DNA from: Morinoia aosen
Lineage: Eukaryota > Arthropoda > Malacostraca > Amphipoda > Talitridae
Reading direction: 5' to 3'
Assembly (NCBI GenBank): GCA_030386875.1
Contig: CM059568.1
Coordinates: forward strand, 29,010,120-29,074,119
Length of the DNA stretch: 64,000 bases
The notes beneath the pieces were generated by a model, which made no database searches, was not told the origin of the DNA, and saw only the letters and a program-made list of their open reading frames with translations. Each line of letters opens with the position of its first letter. Position 1 is the first letter of the stretch. The translations under genes and the position numbers were made by a program. This document shows, one piece after another, positions 10,690 to 21,578 of the stretch.

Positions 10690-11369
10690 CAAACTACTCG
10701 ATAGGTCCACCGAATTCCAGAAAATGATGCAATCTGACGATGTTGACATTCAAGTGTCCATCTTCAACATGAACTTCACAGAAGCTCTCGGCGAATGTGC
10801 ACCTTACGTCACCAAAAAAATAAACAAGCCAAAACGGACTGTTTGGATTACTGACGAAATTAAAGAGATGAGCAGAATAAAGAAAGCTAACTTGCGAGCG
10901 TACAAAAACAATAGATCAAACAATACCTTATACAAAAGATATAAAGAACATGAAAAATTCTTCGAAAGAAAATCACTGAAGCGAAACAAACTCACTTCCA
11001 CCAGGAACTGACAACGGCTTAAAATTACCCGAAAAGAACTTGGGAAATCATTAGTGAGGTAGCCCCATATAAAAATTTAGACCGTATAAGTAATTTCGAA
11101 AATCCCTTGGCAATAGTCACGGATTTCAACACATTCTTTTCAAAAGTAGGGTCTCAAGTTTTCAGTGAGGTGTGTACCAATCCAGATGAAACGACAATTG
11201 AAAATTCATGCCCCACTGCACCCTCGAGGACTGATGTCAAGTGGAGACCACGTCCTGTCGATTTACCGGAGTTACGAAATATCTTATACTCAGTAAAAAA
11301 CTCAAGGGCAGTTGAATATGATGGCATCAGTCTTCAATATATCAAAGGCAGTTTCCCTGTTACAGCACC
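10690..11369 (+). pseudogene. NL-C ORF2, linker and RT N-terminal part
   Basis: Frames at 10724-11011 (DVDIQVSIFNMNF, VWITDEIKEMSRIKKANL) and 11107-11496 (DFNTFFSKVGSQVFSEV, RPVDLPELRNILYSVKNS, YDGISLQYIKGSFPVTAP) match the NL-B ORF2 linker and the RT 'DGIS..HIK' block. They are joined by at least one frameshift with stops around 11010-11100. The match ends at 11369 where the solo LTR is inserted; codons after that belong to the LTR. Upstream endonuclease is absent because of 5' truncation. Confidence 0.7.
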
Positions 11370-11373
11370 ATGG

Positions 11374-13223
11374 TGTTGGAAAATACTTTCGGAAATACAA
11401 TTTTTGGGAAATACTTTACTCGGGGAAATAATTCACTTTGGGAAATACACTTGTGGGGCTGGGGCATTGGAATGTGTTGTGTATCGGGTGTCGTAAAGGT
11501 TCGGCAGTTTGGGCAGCGTTCTCAAGAGCTTGTAACAGGATGGCATTCATTAAAGTCGCCCTGCGGTCGGCTCTTCGTCCAAACTTGCTAAGGCTCAGGC
11601 ATTCACAAAAACACAAGCACATAGGCTCCCACACAAACACAAAAACACACGCACATAAACACAAGATCCTATGACACAAACCAGCGAAAGCCGAAGAGGG
11701 AAACCAGCGACGGCCTACAAGGGGGCGTGGCACACAGCGAGCATTCCGTCTAACAGTCACTCATGACGCTGGACTAACGTGGACAGCGAGGGCTCCGCAA
11801 AGAAACGAACCAATAAGTTGGCGAGGTGTGATCGAGCACCAGCACATTGCCAATTGAAACTCAAAAAGTCAGGACAACGAAGAAAAGCACCAATCAGGAT
11901 AGAAGAACTGGCTCTGAAACGGCGAAGGATCTGGACTTTTCGAGAAAGAAAGAGGCGACGCACATAAAAGGAGTGGACAATAGAAGTCGTGAGGATTTTC
12001 GCTTGGTTACACGACGAGAGACTCTTTTTGGTGAACGGATCGGGGATCCGGCTACCGCCGTGATCCCCGTTGGAATAGCAACTCGAGAGAAAAACATCAA
12101 GAAAAGTGCACCCGATACAGCGCTTATGTGACTACATCGAACTTTCCACCAGTTAACAATGGACCCCAACACACACTGAAGTACCACCGGCAAAAAACTC
12201 TGCTCGGAACGCAACAACTTCGAGATGACAACCGACACGTAAAAATGTGTCAATCGTTCGCCCGAGAGAACGTAAATGTAAGTTTTTACGTCGACTTCGA
12301 GCTAGCAAGAAAATACAGCATGCCAATTAAGCTCACACAGCTGCCAAGTCTTCAACAAAGCCATAGACCGCGAGTTCCACAGTGGTTTAGCGGTTCTGGC
12401 AATGAGTGAAAGGAGCGCAAGCTACGGGCGCTTTGGGCGCAGCATCTTCGATTTTCAGCACCGGCCCACGCATGCGATGGAGCAGCCGCAGCGAAGGAGC
12501 CAGATTGCGAGCACCATTCAAGACTTGACGGGAACGAAATTTAGGTGACACCTGCAACGCATCACAGGAGAGTTAAAATTTAGTGGCATAGAGAATTTTG
12601 AAACAGTGATTAAAGTGTAATATTTTAAATCAAAGTAGCACACTGAACAGTGCATTCAAAATTGGCGCGCTGTGTAATGAAGTTGTGTCTTGTGTTAATG
12701 CAATATAAATGCGAGGTATTTATATATTTTTGGATACCTTGTTCTGAGTCAAGGTTCAACGTCATGTATTGTCCTTATTGTTTCGTGTCTTTATGTTACT
12801 TAGGGATTGCCTTAAATTTTATGCATTCGTAAATCGTTGTTAACTCTTGAGTATTGATAATTGATATTCTCGGTGAGCATTACATGGTGAATTTTTTGGG
12901 TTGGTGAGGTCATGCATACCATTCAATTGTTGCACTCGTGATCTTTTAATCATTGCATTGAGATATTTTGCGTACTCGTACTTTTGATCCACGTGTTTAT
13001 TAAAATAAAACCCATTTTAATCATTCAAGTTTTGTCATTTTTCCCATGCAAGTTAACTGGGTAATCATGAAGTACACACCAAGTAAACACACTGTTGATT
13101 TCCTACCTTTCCTGTCCAACTCTCTTACTGTGCATTTCATATCTTTATTTTCTCTTATTCTCTGACTATTGGGAGTTTAAATTCCTCCTTCGTTACGGGC
13201 TTAACCGGCATTGTATCGTGACA
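11374..13223 (+). mobile_element. Solo LTR (about 1.85 kb)
   Basis: The block begins TGTTGGAAAATAC and ends GTATCGTGACA. It is flanked by ATGG on both sides (11370-11373 and 13224-13227), and precisely interrupts the NL-C RT frame between TAP and the following IRLIIN-equivalent codons. TG...CA termini, a 4-bp duplication and an AATAAA signal near 13003 indicate an LTR of a gypsy-type element. The element's interior has been lost by LTR-LTR recombination. It differs from the LTRs of G and I in this window. Frames inside it (for example 11416-11760) show no domain and are ignored. Confidence 0.8.
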
Positions 13224-13227
13224 ATGG

Positions 13228-14577
13228 ATTCGTCTGATAATTAATACATAAATAGTAACCAACACGTTTCCAAACCAATAGAAACACTCCATTATTAGAC
13301 CGTTGCATAAAAGTGGTGACCTAAATACAGCATCAAACTACAGGCCCATCAGTCTTTTGCCTGTCATGTCCAAACTATTTGAGAAAGGGGTGACAAATCA
13401 ACTGTTATTTCACCTGGACGAGTCAAATCTACTCCACCAAAATCAATAAGCCTATAGAAGAAACACAAGCACCCAAAGCGCTCTGCTCAATATCTCTGAA
13501 AAAATATACAGTGACATCGATCAAAAGAATGTAACACTCTTGCTGCTACTCGATCTCTCTTAGGCGTTCGATAGTGTCGAACATGATAGACTTCTACGTA
13601 AAATACTGAACTTGGGAATAGACACGCAATGGTTTGAAAGTTACTTGTCAAATCGATCTCATGTAGTCCGCATAGAAAACAAACTGTCCCCATTCATTCA
13701 AAACAATTTTGGTGTTCCCCAAGGATCCATTCTTGGTCCGCTACTGTTTTCTCTTTTCATTAATGATTTCCCTCTAATGCCTTCTAACACACGGATCTCA
13801 ATGTATGCAGATGATGTTCAAATTGCAATAACAAGTTCTGTATCGGAAATACCAAAGACTCAAATTAAAGCCGAAACTTTACTGACTAGCCTGAAATCAT
13901 GGTACGACCGAAATGGTCTCAAATTAAATGCTAATAAAACACAAAGCATTATTTTTGGATCCAAAGATGCAATTAAAAAAGCTTCAGATCTTACTCATGC
14001 AGTTGGAAATGAAAAAAATGAATGCATCAGAAAAAGTAAAAAATTTAGGTATCTGGTTCGATAGAAACATGTCTTTCAAATCTCTTGTTGAGAATACTTG
14101 CAACAAAATTTATGGAACTTTAATGTTTTTTCATCGCATGAAGAGTATGCCAGACGAAAAATCCAGATTATTAGCCATTCAATCCCTGGTGTTATCGCGC
14201 ATTGACTACTGCAACCTAGTTGGGGAGACTTACCTCAATACCTTCAAAGGGACTTACAAAAGTGCATGAACTTTGCGGCCAAGGTGGTATGCAACGGTAA
14301 TTTCAAAAGAAGTGATCACGTAACCCCTCTCCTCAATAAACTCGGTTGGATTCCTATCCAAGAAAGGCTTCTTATGCAGAAGGCCCAATACGTATTCTCC
14401 TCGTTGTATCTTCCTCAGAGCAATGCTGAGAGAGTGCGTTTCCATCCACCCACTGTAACCAATCAAAAACCGAACAGAAACAATAATGTCTTGGTCAACT
14501 ATCGTTCATCTCACTTAGGGCAGAAAGCTCTGTCCATATCAGGTGCCTTACTGTGGAACAAACTTCCCCTGCGATGA
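13228..14577 (+). pseudogene. NL-C ORF2, RT core and C-terminal region
   Basis: Translation gives RPLHKSGDLNTASNYRPIS, LLLLDLS (a TAG replaces the next codon) then AFDSVEHDRLL, NNFGVPQGSILGPLLFSLF and MYADDVQIAI, the complete RT palm with the YADD motif. The thumb and C-terminal region follow (LKSWYDRNGLKLN, FAAKVVCNGNF, GQKALSISGALLWNKLP). There are stops at about 13447 (TAA) and 13561 (TAG), and frameshifts near 14030 and 14250. It matches NL-B ORF2 along its whole length but is clearly a different family. Confidence 0.8.
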
Positions 14578-16497
14578 GTATTAAAATCCCTCAAAGACCG
14601 AGAGAATTTAAAGCCAAAATAACTCGTCATCTTGTGTCTCAAAACTAATTCTTAGTTACAGAACATACTGAATAAGTATTGACGAATCTCATTTGCCTGG
14701 TTTCTCCATTGCTGAACAATCTCCCTTGCTCATTGTTTTATAATTCAAGACATTACAAAACAGTTTTGAAGAATGCGTAGGTATTATGATTTGATCGCCC
14801 ATACGCTGCCAGTTGCAAACATGCTTACTTGTAGATGTGTGTACGTATATGGGTGTATGTGCGCATATGGCTGTGCATATGTGCACGTACACCTGTGTGC
14901 ACTAGAGTAGATAAACCAGCCGAAGATTGCATTTTATGTCATTCCTCTCCGTTTCTGTGCAAGCAACAAACTAGACCGTCATGGTACCTATGTGTGTGTG
15001 TTTATCAATTGCAGACATTCTGCGCCATATTACAAAGATAATGTGATTTTTTCTAATGTGAAATTGTAAAGCATCCATGTAAAAAATATAAATTCGTTGT
15101 GTGATCATCCATTTATACTGCAGTAATATGCTTATAATGCTTATAATTATATGTTTATAATAATGTACTTAAAACAATTTGATACCTATGTATGTTTATC
15201 TATTGCCGACAATTTACGTCATATTTCAAAAATAATGTGATTTTTTCTAATATGAAACCCTTATAGGACATTAATGTTTTCTTTCTTATTCACGTCCCAC
15301 AATCGTTTTCATGTTTCTGACTTAGGTAGACTGTTTTATGCCACTATTTATAGTACGGAAATTTTATAGAAATCATGCCATAATAAAAGATATTTTCTCC
15401 GTTTCCCTCGATTGGGATGCTAGTTTATACTGACTAGTTTACGCTGATATTTGCGCACATGCTCACTTGTGTATATGTGTACGCGTGCACGCCATGCGTA
15501 CGCAGATAGGTGAATGTGTCCCTACGTAATATTTCATTTCATTTGATTATTATAAAGCATATATAAAATGTACATACATTTGTTGCGCGATCACCCACAT
15601 ATGATAGATAAGACGCTTATCGACCAATGATCTTTTCGATACAATATTTAAGAAAACATCGTTACAATATTTCATTACAAATTATATGCAGCAACACATA
15701 CTGAAAAAGTTTCTAGAAAGCGTATGCAATGTGATTGCCTCGATGCATATAGAAATGTATTTGCGTATGTTTACGTGTTAGGTGTATGTATGTGCGTAGG
15801 TATGTGTGTACATGTATATGTGTATATATTTACATGTATATATGCACATATGTGAGTACTAAACTGACAACTAGCATTTTATCTACAGATAATGGTCTTT
15901 TTTTCTATTCACTCTCAACTTGTAACATTACCTAACTCGTCATCTCTTTATTATTGTAAAGTATTCACGTAAAAAAAACTATAAATTCGTTGTGTGATCA
16001 TCCATTCATACTTAAAAATAATGATTATCAACTAATGACCGCTATGTTACAAATTTCTAACCAGAAATAAAATAACTTGTAATTTCCGTGGTGCTCATGC
16101 TTATATTTATATTTTTTTCATGCTTCCTTGAAATGACATTTTTAAATATCTGCTGAAACACGCAATTTCTAATATCACTTCCTGGCGTGACGAATTTCAA
16201 AGTTTTATTTCATGTAATTGTAAACTGTCAAAAGTGTTTCCACCCCACAATGAGAATGCATTGTCCATGATATTGTGTTGTCTCTTATAATTATTATTAC
16301 ATGTATCATCAGATGTAGATTAAGCAACATTAGGAGTATATTACCCTCAACCATTTCTCTTCGACTATAGTGACATGGGTATTACAATACTCATGTGTGT
16401 GTATCATCCAAGTGTATTAACTTTAAGATATTTAAAAACCAATGATTGTACTTTTGTACAATATCTATCGAAAATAAAGTGTTTTCTTTCTTTCTTT
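14578..16497 (+). other. NL-C1 3' UTR with internal repeats
   Basis: About 1.9 kb of non-coding sequence. A segment with AATGTGATTTTTTCTAATGT occurs at about 15040 and again near 15235. A segment with ATAAATTCGTTGTGTGATCA occurs at about 15090 and again near 15985. A GT/AT-rich microsatellite-like tract lies around 15770-15850. It ends in AATAAAGTG followed by a TTTC tail. The same 3' end is found at 2096-2618. Confidence 0.65.
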
Positions 16498-17008
16498 TCA
16501 ACAAAAAAAATTGTTTTGGCTTATACTCAAAACATATAACTTTAAACATTCAAACCGTATCAACTCATTGAGTTTTGATGCAAGAACAAAACCAAAGCCA
16601 GTTTTAGAATCCTTGTAACATTTCTAACAAAAGGATGTTGTTTTTTTCAAATTTGAGAACAAAAGCTATATAGCTCAAAACCGAAAAATATTTTTTTTGT
16701 GATGCAATGATAAAATATCGCTTATCACAATTTTTTTTCAAAATGTTAAAATTTTACAACATACTTTTGTTATAAATGCTTCAAGGATTCTAAAACTGTC
16801 TTTGGTTTTGTTCTAGCATCAAAACTGAATGAGTTGATACGTCTTGAAATATACATAAAAATGTACCAAAAAACTAATTTTTTGTAAAAAAGTAAGGCCT
16901 AAATTGAAAAAGTGACATGAGTAAAAAAGTTTACTTTCAAAAACTACATATACTGGCCAATTTTGAAACGGATCGGACGAAAAAAGTTAAAAAATCCGGA
17001 TGGTTCTC

Positions 17009-17052
17009 TTAACTGATGAATGGGTTGAAATTCCATTGGAAACAACTCAAGA
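17009..17052 (+). pseudogene. Tc1-like transposase, middle fragment
   Basis: A short exon-like scrap between X1 and NL-D1 that reads TDEWVEIPLETTQELY. It is the segment expected directly after GVL at 10058 in a Tc1 transposase. It ends where the 3' tail of NL-D1 begins. Too short to stand alone, but it proves that one transposase gene spans the insertions. Confidence 0.75.
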
Positions 17053-20000
17053 GTTGTATTTTTTAAACAATTTACCACAGGTGATACAGAGGTAGAATGT
17101 TTCTTAAGTCTAGTACAATGGTTAAATTTGAGTATAGCTACCTGTGGGCCCGAACAAGTTCAGCGACTTCTAGGGCATCCTATCATCACGTTATTCTAAG
17201 GTGTACAATAATGTTTAACCTAGTTTACTTAACCTAGTTTCGCATTAGACTGATCATTGAGATAATTTACTCGATATTTTATGCTGTATTTTACAATATA
17301 GGTCAAATCGGCTATATTTAACAGTATGTTCGATAAAACGATTCAAAAGCAGACTGAAGATCGGTTTTGTTACCCAAAGCAAGTTACATTATTACATTAT
17401 CATTAGTTACATGTAGGAGGCAAGATTTGACATGGTGATCTTACACGACTAGTATTCTGATAGGAAGTGAGACTCAAGATGTCTTTTGAATACTTTGTAC
17501 GAATTACATTTACGAATCTCCGCAGGTATCGAGTTCCAAGTTTTGGTTCCAACGAAGAGGATACTGTGTTGCGACCGGGCCTTCGAATAATAAGGAAGCA
17601 TGAATTTACTTCTATTTCGGGTTAAATGGTCGTGATGACCAGTTTGCGCAGTCAATAATTGTCTTAGGCTATTGTCGCCATCATTTCTTAATGTTTTGTA
17701 AATGAAATTACAGATGGAGATTTTGTAGAGATCCGAAAGTTTAAGTATTTGTAAATTTTTGAAAGAAACATTTGTGTGAGCATTATATTCTAGGTTCTTT
17801 ACCGCTCTGACAGCTCTTTTCTGCAGAATAAAAATTTTGTTGGTTTCATTTTTATCAGTTCCGTGCCACGCTTCTATTCCGTATTGCAAGTATGGAGAAA
17901 TAAGCGTTCGGTGGGGCATTTGTGAAGCTGTTTCAGGCAGAAAATTTTTAACTTGATTCAGGATTCCGATGGATTTTGATAATTTAGAACTAATATGAGT
18001 GATGTGCTCTTTGAAGGTCAGATGTTTGTCTACTATGATGCCCAGAAGCTTACATGAGTTGGTTTCTTCGATTTCACCTTCGCCAATTTTAATGCATGGG
18101 AGAGATACATCTTTCTTGTATGAGAATGTAATATAATTTGTTTTATCAATATTAAGGCTTATTTTATTAGCTTTGAGCCACGATGAAACCTTATGAAGTC
18201 CATTATTTATACTCTCCACAACCATAGCGGGATTTTGGTTTGGAAGGACCGCAGAAAGCGTACTGTCATCTGCAAAAAGTATGAATTTGAAGAATGATAT
18301 AGATTTTACAATATCATTGATAAAAATCAGAAACAGGAGAGGCCCAAGAACAGATCCTTGTGGAACTCCATGGCTAATTGTCTGTGGGTCTGATTTTGCG
18401 TCGTCAATGACAACGTATTGCTTCCGATTTGTTAGGTATGATCTGAACCAATCATGGGCAATCCCTCGAATGCCATAACAGTGTAGTTTCGAGAGTAGTA
18501 TTTTATGGTCCACACAATCGAATGCTTTTCGAAAGTCAAGAAATACAGAGTAGACAGGCTTTCCTTCATGTATATTAGAATAGAGGAATTGTAAAGGATT
18601 TAATATAGCCTGTGTTGTTGATTTTTTAGAGCGAAAGCCGTATTGTTTATCGTAAAGAAATGATTTTTGTTCAAAATAAGAGTACACTTTTTTATACACA
18701 ATCTTTTCGAATACTTTGCTAATAATTGGTAGTACGGAGATAGGTCGATAATTGTTTACACAAGTTTTTTCACCACTTATAAAGATAGGGGTTACTCCAG
18801 CAACTTTGAGGGAGTTCGGGAAAGTGCCTAGTGAGAGAGACTGGTTAATAATATTTGATATCAGCGGGGCTACAATGTCAGCACTAACTTTAAGTACTTT
18901 AGTCGGAAACGTTTGTAGCCCACTCGATTTATTTTTCATGTTGTTTATGCACACAATTACATCGGAGGAGTTTGTAGGCGTAAAGAAAAAGGAGTTGGGT
19001 TCTCGAATATGATCCATAAATTCCAGGTGATCAGTAGGTTCACTTGGAATACCACCAGCTATAGTTTTCCCTACGTTTACGAGGAAGTTGTTAAAGAGAT
19101 TAGCAATTTCTTTCTTCTCATGGTATTTCACATTATCTTGAATGACATATTCAATTATCTTTTTATCGGCATTATTCGGTTTACAGCAAGAGTTAAGGAG
19201 ATGCCAAGTCTTTTTAACGTCAGTTTTGAATTGAGTAAACTTGAGCGTAAAGTAGTTCTTTTTTGATGTTCTTATCTGGTTTGTTACATAGTTTCTGAAT
19301 CGGTTATATGTTTCTCTAGATATTCGCCCTTCGCAAAGGAGGGCTAGGTACGCTTGACGTTTCTTTATATTTATTACGATGTCTCTAGTAATCCAGGGCT
19401 TTTGTTTATTTTTCGGGGTAACTGTACGAGTTACAATTGGGCAACACTGATTGCATGCGGTCATTATAGTTTCAGCCAACTTTACTACTGCTTCATCAAT
19501 GCTCGTAGCATTATAATTTTGTTGAGAGATGTGCAATGTAGGCATTGATTCTTCTAGAACGGTGCGCATTTCTTCAAGATTTGATTCGTTTATTTTACGA
19601 TATGAGTAAGTTTCAGCCCGTGCCTTGGTGCAAGCAATATAGACATTTTTCTTAATAAGAAAAACTGGGAAGTGATCTGATAAGTCAGAAGTAATTATTC
19701 CAGCAAGAAAATCACTTGGGTCTGTCATAAAGATATTGTCAAGCAGCGTAGCACACTCTGAGGTTATTCGTTTAGGCTTTGTAATGATCGGAAGGAAGGA
19801 TTGAGACTGAAAGGTTGTTAGGAAATTAGAGATTGGTTCATAGCTTTCATGTTTCAGTAGATCATAATTGAAGTCACCGCATATTATTATGTCATTGTAT
19901 AAGGGCCTGTTGAACTGATAAATAATACGATTCAGCTCATTCAGGAAGGATATAGGACAGGCTGTAGGAGGCCTATACACCGTTCCAAGCACAATGCGTT

Positions 20001-20766
20001 TACCATCTCTAGACAGTTCCACGAAGAGTGATTCTATATGACCCTGATTCATTGTTGCACTTGCTATGGTTCTCGAGTCTATGTGGTTAGATATATATGT
20101 GCTGATGCCTCCGCCCCGCTGGTTTTTTCTTAGCGAATGGTAACTATGATAATTTTCAAATCGAATCATGTTTTTAGTCGAGTCATCTAGCCAGCTTTCG
20201 GTGAAGCTAATCACGTCTAAGTTATATTTAAGTTCAGTTATAGTACAATGTATCTCTTCCAATTTTGGATAGAGTGACCTACAGTTCCAACACAGGAGCG
20301 AGAAATCTCGGTCAGTTATTCGTATAGTTTCGTTGAATTTTGATATATTAGTATACCTACACTCTTGAGAGTCGTTTAGGTTTGGATATATTCTGTTCAA
20401 ATAATTGAGATGTGGGTCGATTTCCTCGAAGATCTCAGGGTGATCAGTCATTTAAAATTAGTAAACAGTAAGAAGTAGGTACTATAGAGCTTCAAAACGA
20501 AATACAGAGTCAAGCTTTAAGGAATATTCCTGTCTAAAAAACTAGCTTATGAAGTACGAGAGAATAGAGTATAAAAAAAAATCTAGTGCGATTACGTGAG
20601 TACACATAAACTCAGTCCATGAGCGAATAATATTGGAGTTCAATATCACAACATTGGTGTAAACAGATTGCCGCATGAAGGCGTTTTTACAAGTTCACAT
20701 ACAACAGGTAATAAGTTTTAAAGATTATAACGACAATGATATAATCAGCTAATATGGTTTACGCAT
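17053..20766 (-). mobile_element. NL-D1 non-LTR retrotransposon with intact ORF2
   Basis: Minus-strand element. Its 3' end (TAAATTGTTTA tail) is at about 17053 and its 5' end at about 20766, lying inside the Tc1 transposase. It carries ORF2 only. A second copy (NL-D2, 28311-33362) is near-identical over this length but continues 1.3 kb further 5' into an ORF1-like region, so NL-D1 is probably 5'-truncated. High identity between the copies and the intact ORF2 suggest recent activity. RT and endonuclease resemble the CR1/L2 side of the Jockey superfamily; the clade is my inference. Confidence 0.8.
17449..20451 (-). CDS. NL-D ORF2: endonuclease/reverse transcriptase, 1000 aa, intact
   Basis: One uninterrupted ORF. 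The N-terminal apurinic-like endonuclease spans residues about 50-265: WNCRSL with N56, TESWL with E85, VYRPP around 159-162, GDFNYD at 192-197, LLDN at 236-239 and SDHFPV with H260. RT follows, with NYRPISVLPIISKVFEK, YGFRSKKSTTQ, FLDFRKAFDCVDH, GVPQGSVLGPLLFLIF and the active-site FADDST at about 726. FADD in place of YADD is normal for CR1/L2-type enzymes. The C-terminus ends in KVFKRHLESHFLSEY. The endonuclease nicks target DNA and the RT copies the element RNA from the nick. All key residues I can check are present, so the enzyme may be active, although this copy seems to lack ORF1. Confidence 0.9.
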   Translation of the reverse strand: MTDHPEIFEEIDPHLNYLNRIYPNLNDSQECRYTNISKFNETIRITDRDFSLLCWNCRSLYPKLEEIHCTITELKYNLDVISFTESWLDDSTKNMIRFENYHSYHSLRKNQRGGGISTYISNHIDSRTIASATMNQGHIESLFVELSRDGKRIVLGTVYRPPTACPISFLNELNRIIYQFNRPLYNDIIICGDFNYDLLKHESYEPISNFLTTFQSQSFLPIITKPKRITSECATLLDNIFMTDPSDFLAGIITSDLSDHFPVFLIKKNVYIACTKARAETYSYRKINESNLEEMRTVLEESMPTLHISQQNYNATSIDEAVVKLAETIMTACNQCCPIVTRTVTPKNKQKPWITRDIVINIKKRQAYLALLCEGRISRETYNRFRNYVTNQIRTSKKNYFTLKFTQFKTDVKKTWHLLNSCCKPNNADKKIIEYVIQDNVKYHEKKEIANLFNNFLVNVGKTIAGGIPSEPTDHLEFMDHIREPNSFFFTPTNSSDVIVCINNMKNKSSGLQTFPTKVLKVSADIVAPLISNIINQSLSLGTFPNSLKVAGVTPIFISGEKTCVNNYRPISVLPIISKVFEKIVYKKVYSYFEQKSFLYDKQYGFRSKKSTTQAILNPLQFLYSNIHEGKPVYSVFLDFRKAFDCVDHKILLSKLHCYGIRGIAHDWFRSYLTNRKQYVVIDDAKSDPQTISHGVPQGSVLGPLLFLIFINDIVKSISFFKFILFADDSTLSAVLPNQNPAMVVESINNGLHKVSSWLKANKISLNIDKTNYITFSYKKDVSLPCIKIGEGEIEETNSCKLLGIIVDKHLTFKEHITHISSKLSKSIGILNQVKNFLPETASQMPHRTLISPYLQYGIEAWHGTDKNETNKIFILQKRAVRAVKNLEYNAHTNVSFKNLQILKLSDLYKISICNFIYKTLRNDGDNSLRQLLTAQTGHHDHLTRNRSKFMLPYYSKARSQHSILFVGTKTWNSIPAEIRKCNSYKVFKRHLESHFLSEY

Positions 20767-20834
20767 ATGAATGAATCAATCCCTCGGAGAATTGAGGCTG
20801 TAATTGCCTCAAAAGGTAGACCTACACTGTATTA
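20767..20834 (+). pseudogene. Tc1-like transposase, C-terminal end
   Basis: Reads ESIPRRIEAVIASKGRPTLY and then a TAA, the classical last residues of a Tc1-type transposase. The right inverted terminus follows 15 bases later. The junction with NL-D1 carries a small TGAATGAATC duplication. Confidence 0.75.
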
Positions 20835-20886
20835 AAATGTTTTATTGATTTTACAAGGTGTTTCCATTATTTTGTCCAACCCCTTT

Positions 20887-21574
20887 TATAGTCTCACTAT
20901 TGCGGCATACTGAGTTTGACCGTTTTCCGTCATAGTGGGGCTTTAATGAAAAGTCTAAGCATTACAAAGCCTCGACGACAGGAGCTGGGAATTAGACCAC
21001 TCAAGCCACTCAAGCTTTGGAGTTTATGGTGTACCTTAAGATGAAAAAATTGATCATTGTCGTTGTCGTCGTTGTCGCTGTTCGCTATCTTGAGAAACGT
21101 TTTCAAAATCTGCGTTCAAATAGGTATAAACAATTTATTTAGATCGTGAAAAAAAGAAGTCATTGAAACCATTATCCACCAGTTGAATTCATTCCAACTA
21201 TGCCATGATTTTCCTGCATGCCAGGCACAAAGTCAAGGTATCAAAATTAGGCTTCAAACTTGTTCACGAATGAACGTGGTCACGATTAATAAAAAAATTA
21301 GCAATGCAGGATTGTTAAGCCATCGCCAAGACAGGTCGACTGGTGCCTCTGTACTACAAAGGGAAAATAATGCTTCTCGTGATATACTTGCGAATCGGAC
21401 TTCCGTCACGATCTTCAAGTTTTCGTTAGCTTGTTAGCTGATCGCTTTTTCGCTGGAATTATTTTGCAAAAATTTCGCTACTTGTCTAAAGCATTAGAGT
21501 CTATACGCAGCAATATTGAATTCCGAAAAATATTGGAAGCTATTTGCAGCAACGGAAAAAACTGTAGGCGAATC
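20887..21574. other. Unassigned stretch between Tc1 and X2
   Basis: Short frames only (for example 21183-21437) with no recognisable motif. A GTC/GTT-rich run (TTGTCGTTGTCGTCGTTGTC) lies near 21057-21080. Nothing else seen. Confidence 0.4.
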
Positions 21575-21578
21575 TTAA

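Larger units (their letters stand above)
10671..16497 (+). mobile_element. NL-C1 non-LTR retrotransposon, 5'-truncated
   Basis: The copy starts inside ORF2, upstream of RT, and ends in a TTTCTTTC tail at about 16497. It is a diverged sister of NL-B with the same ORF2 architecture. It inserted into X1 and was itself hit by a solo LTR (11374-13223). Coding part: 10690-11369 and 13228-14577; 3' UTR: 14578-16497. Stops and frameshifts make it inactive. Confidence 0.8.
10063..17008 (+). mobile_element. X1: TTAA-flanked non-autonomous DNA element, split by NL-C1
   Basis: X1 occupies 10063-10670 and 16498-17008, with TTAA at 10059-10062 and again at 17009-17012. Deleting it and one TTAA restores the Tc1 transposase frame exactly (codons GTT TTA then ACT GAT GAA). 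X2 (21579-22724) is an uninterrupted copy, also bounded by TTAA. The ends share a loose inverted motif (ACCAT at the left, ACCATCCGGAT complementary at the right). No transposase is encoded. TTAA duplication and clean ends point to piggyBac-type mobilisation in trans. Internally it holds copies of a CTAAAACAGTCTTTGGTTTT module in alternating orientation (10320, 16560, 16795). Confidence 0.75.
8975..20886 (+). mobile_element. Tc1-like transposon, expanded by nested insertions
   Basis: The left terminus CAGGGGTTGGACAAAATAAT (from 8975, after a TA) and its inverted copy ending near 20886 (ATTATTTTGTCCAACCCC) are about 12 kb apart. The transposase starts at 9153 and continues across two foreign inserts: X1 between 10063 and 17012, and NL-D1 between about 17053 and 20766. 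It ends in RRIEAVIASKGRPT near 20834. Removing both inserts leaves an element of about 1.25 kb, a normal Tc1 length. The element is therefore one old copy split into three pieces. Confidence 0.85.

Noticed and set aside
11416..12409. Several overlapping frames of 60-119 codons
   Set aside because: All lie inside the solo LTR and have no domain; both strands are open because of base composition.
18281..19548. Plus-strand frames of 64-86 codons inside NL-D1 (and the equivalents at 29558-30824)
   Set aside because: Antisense shadows of the intact ORF2; they recur in NL-D2 only because the sense gene is conserved.
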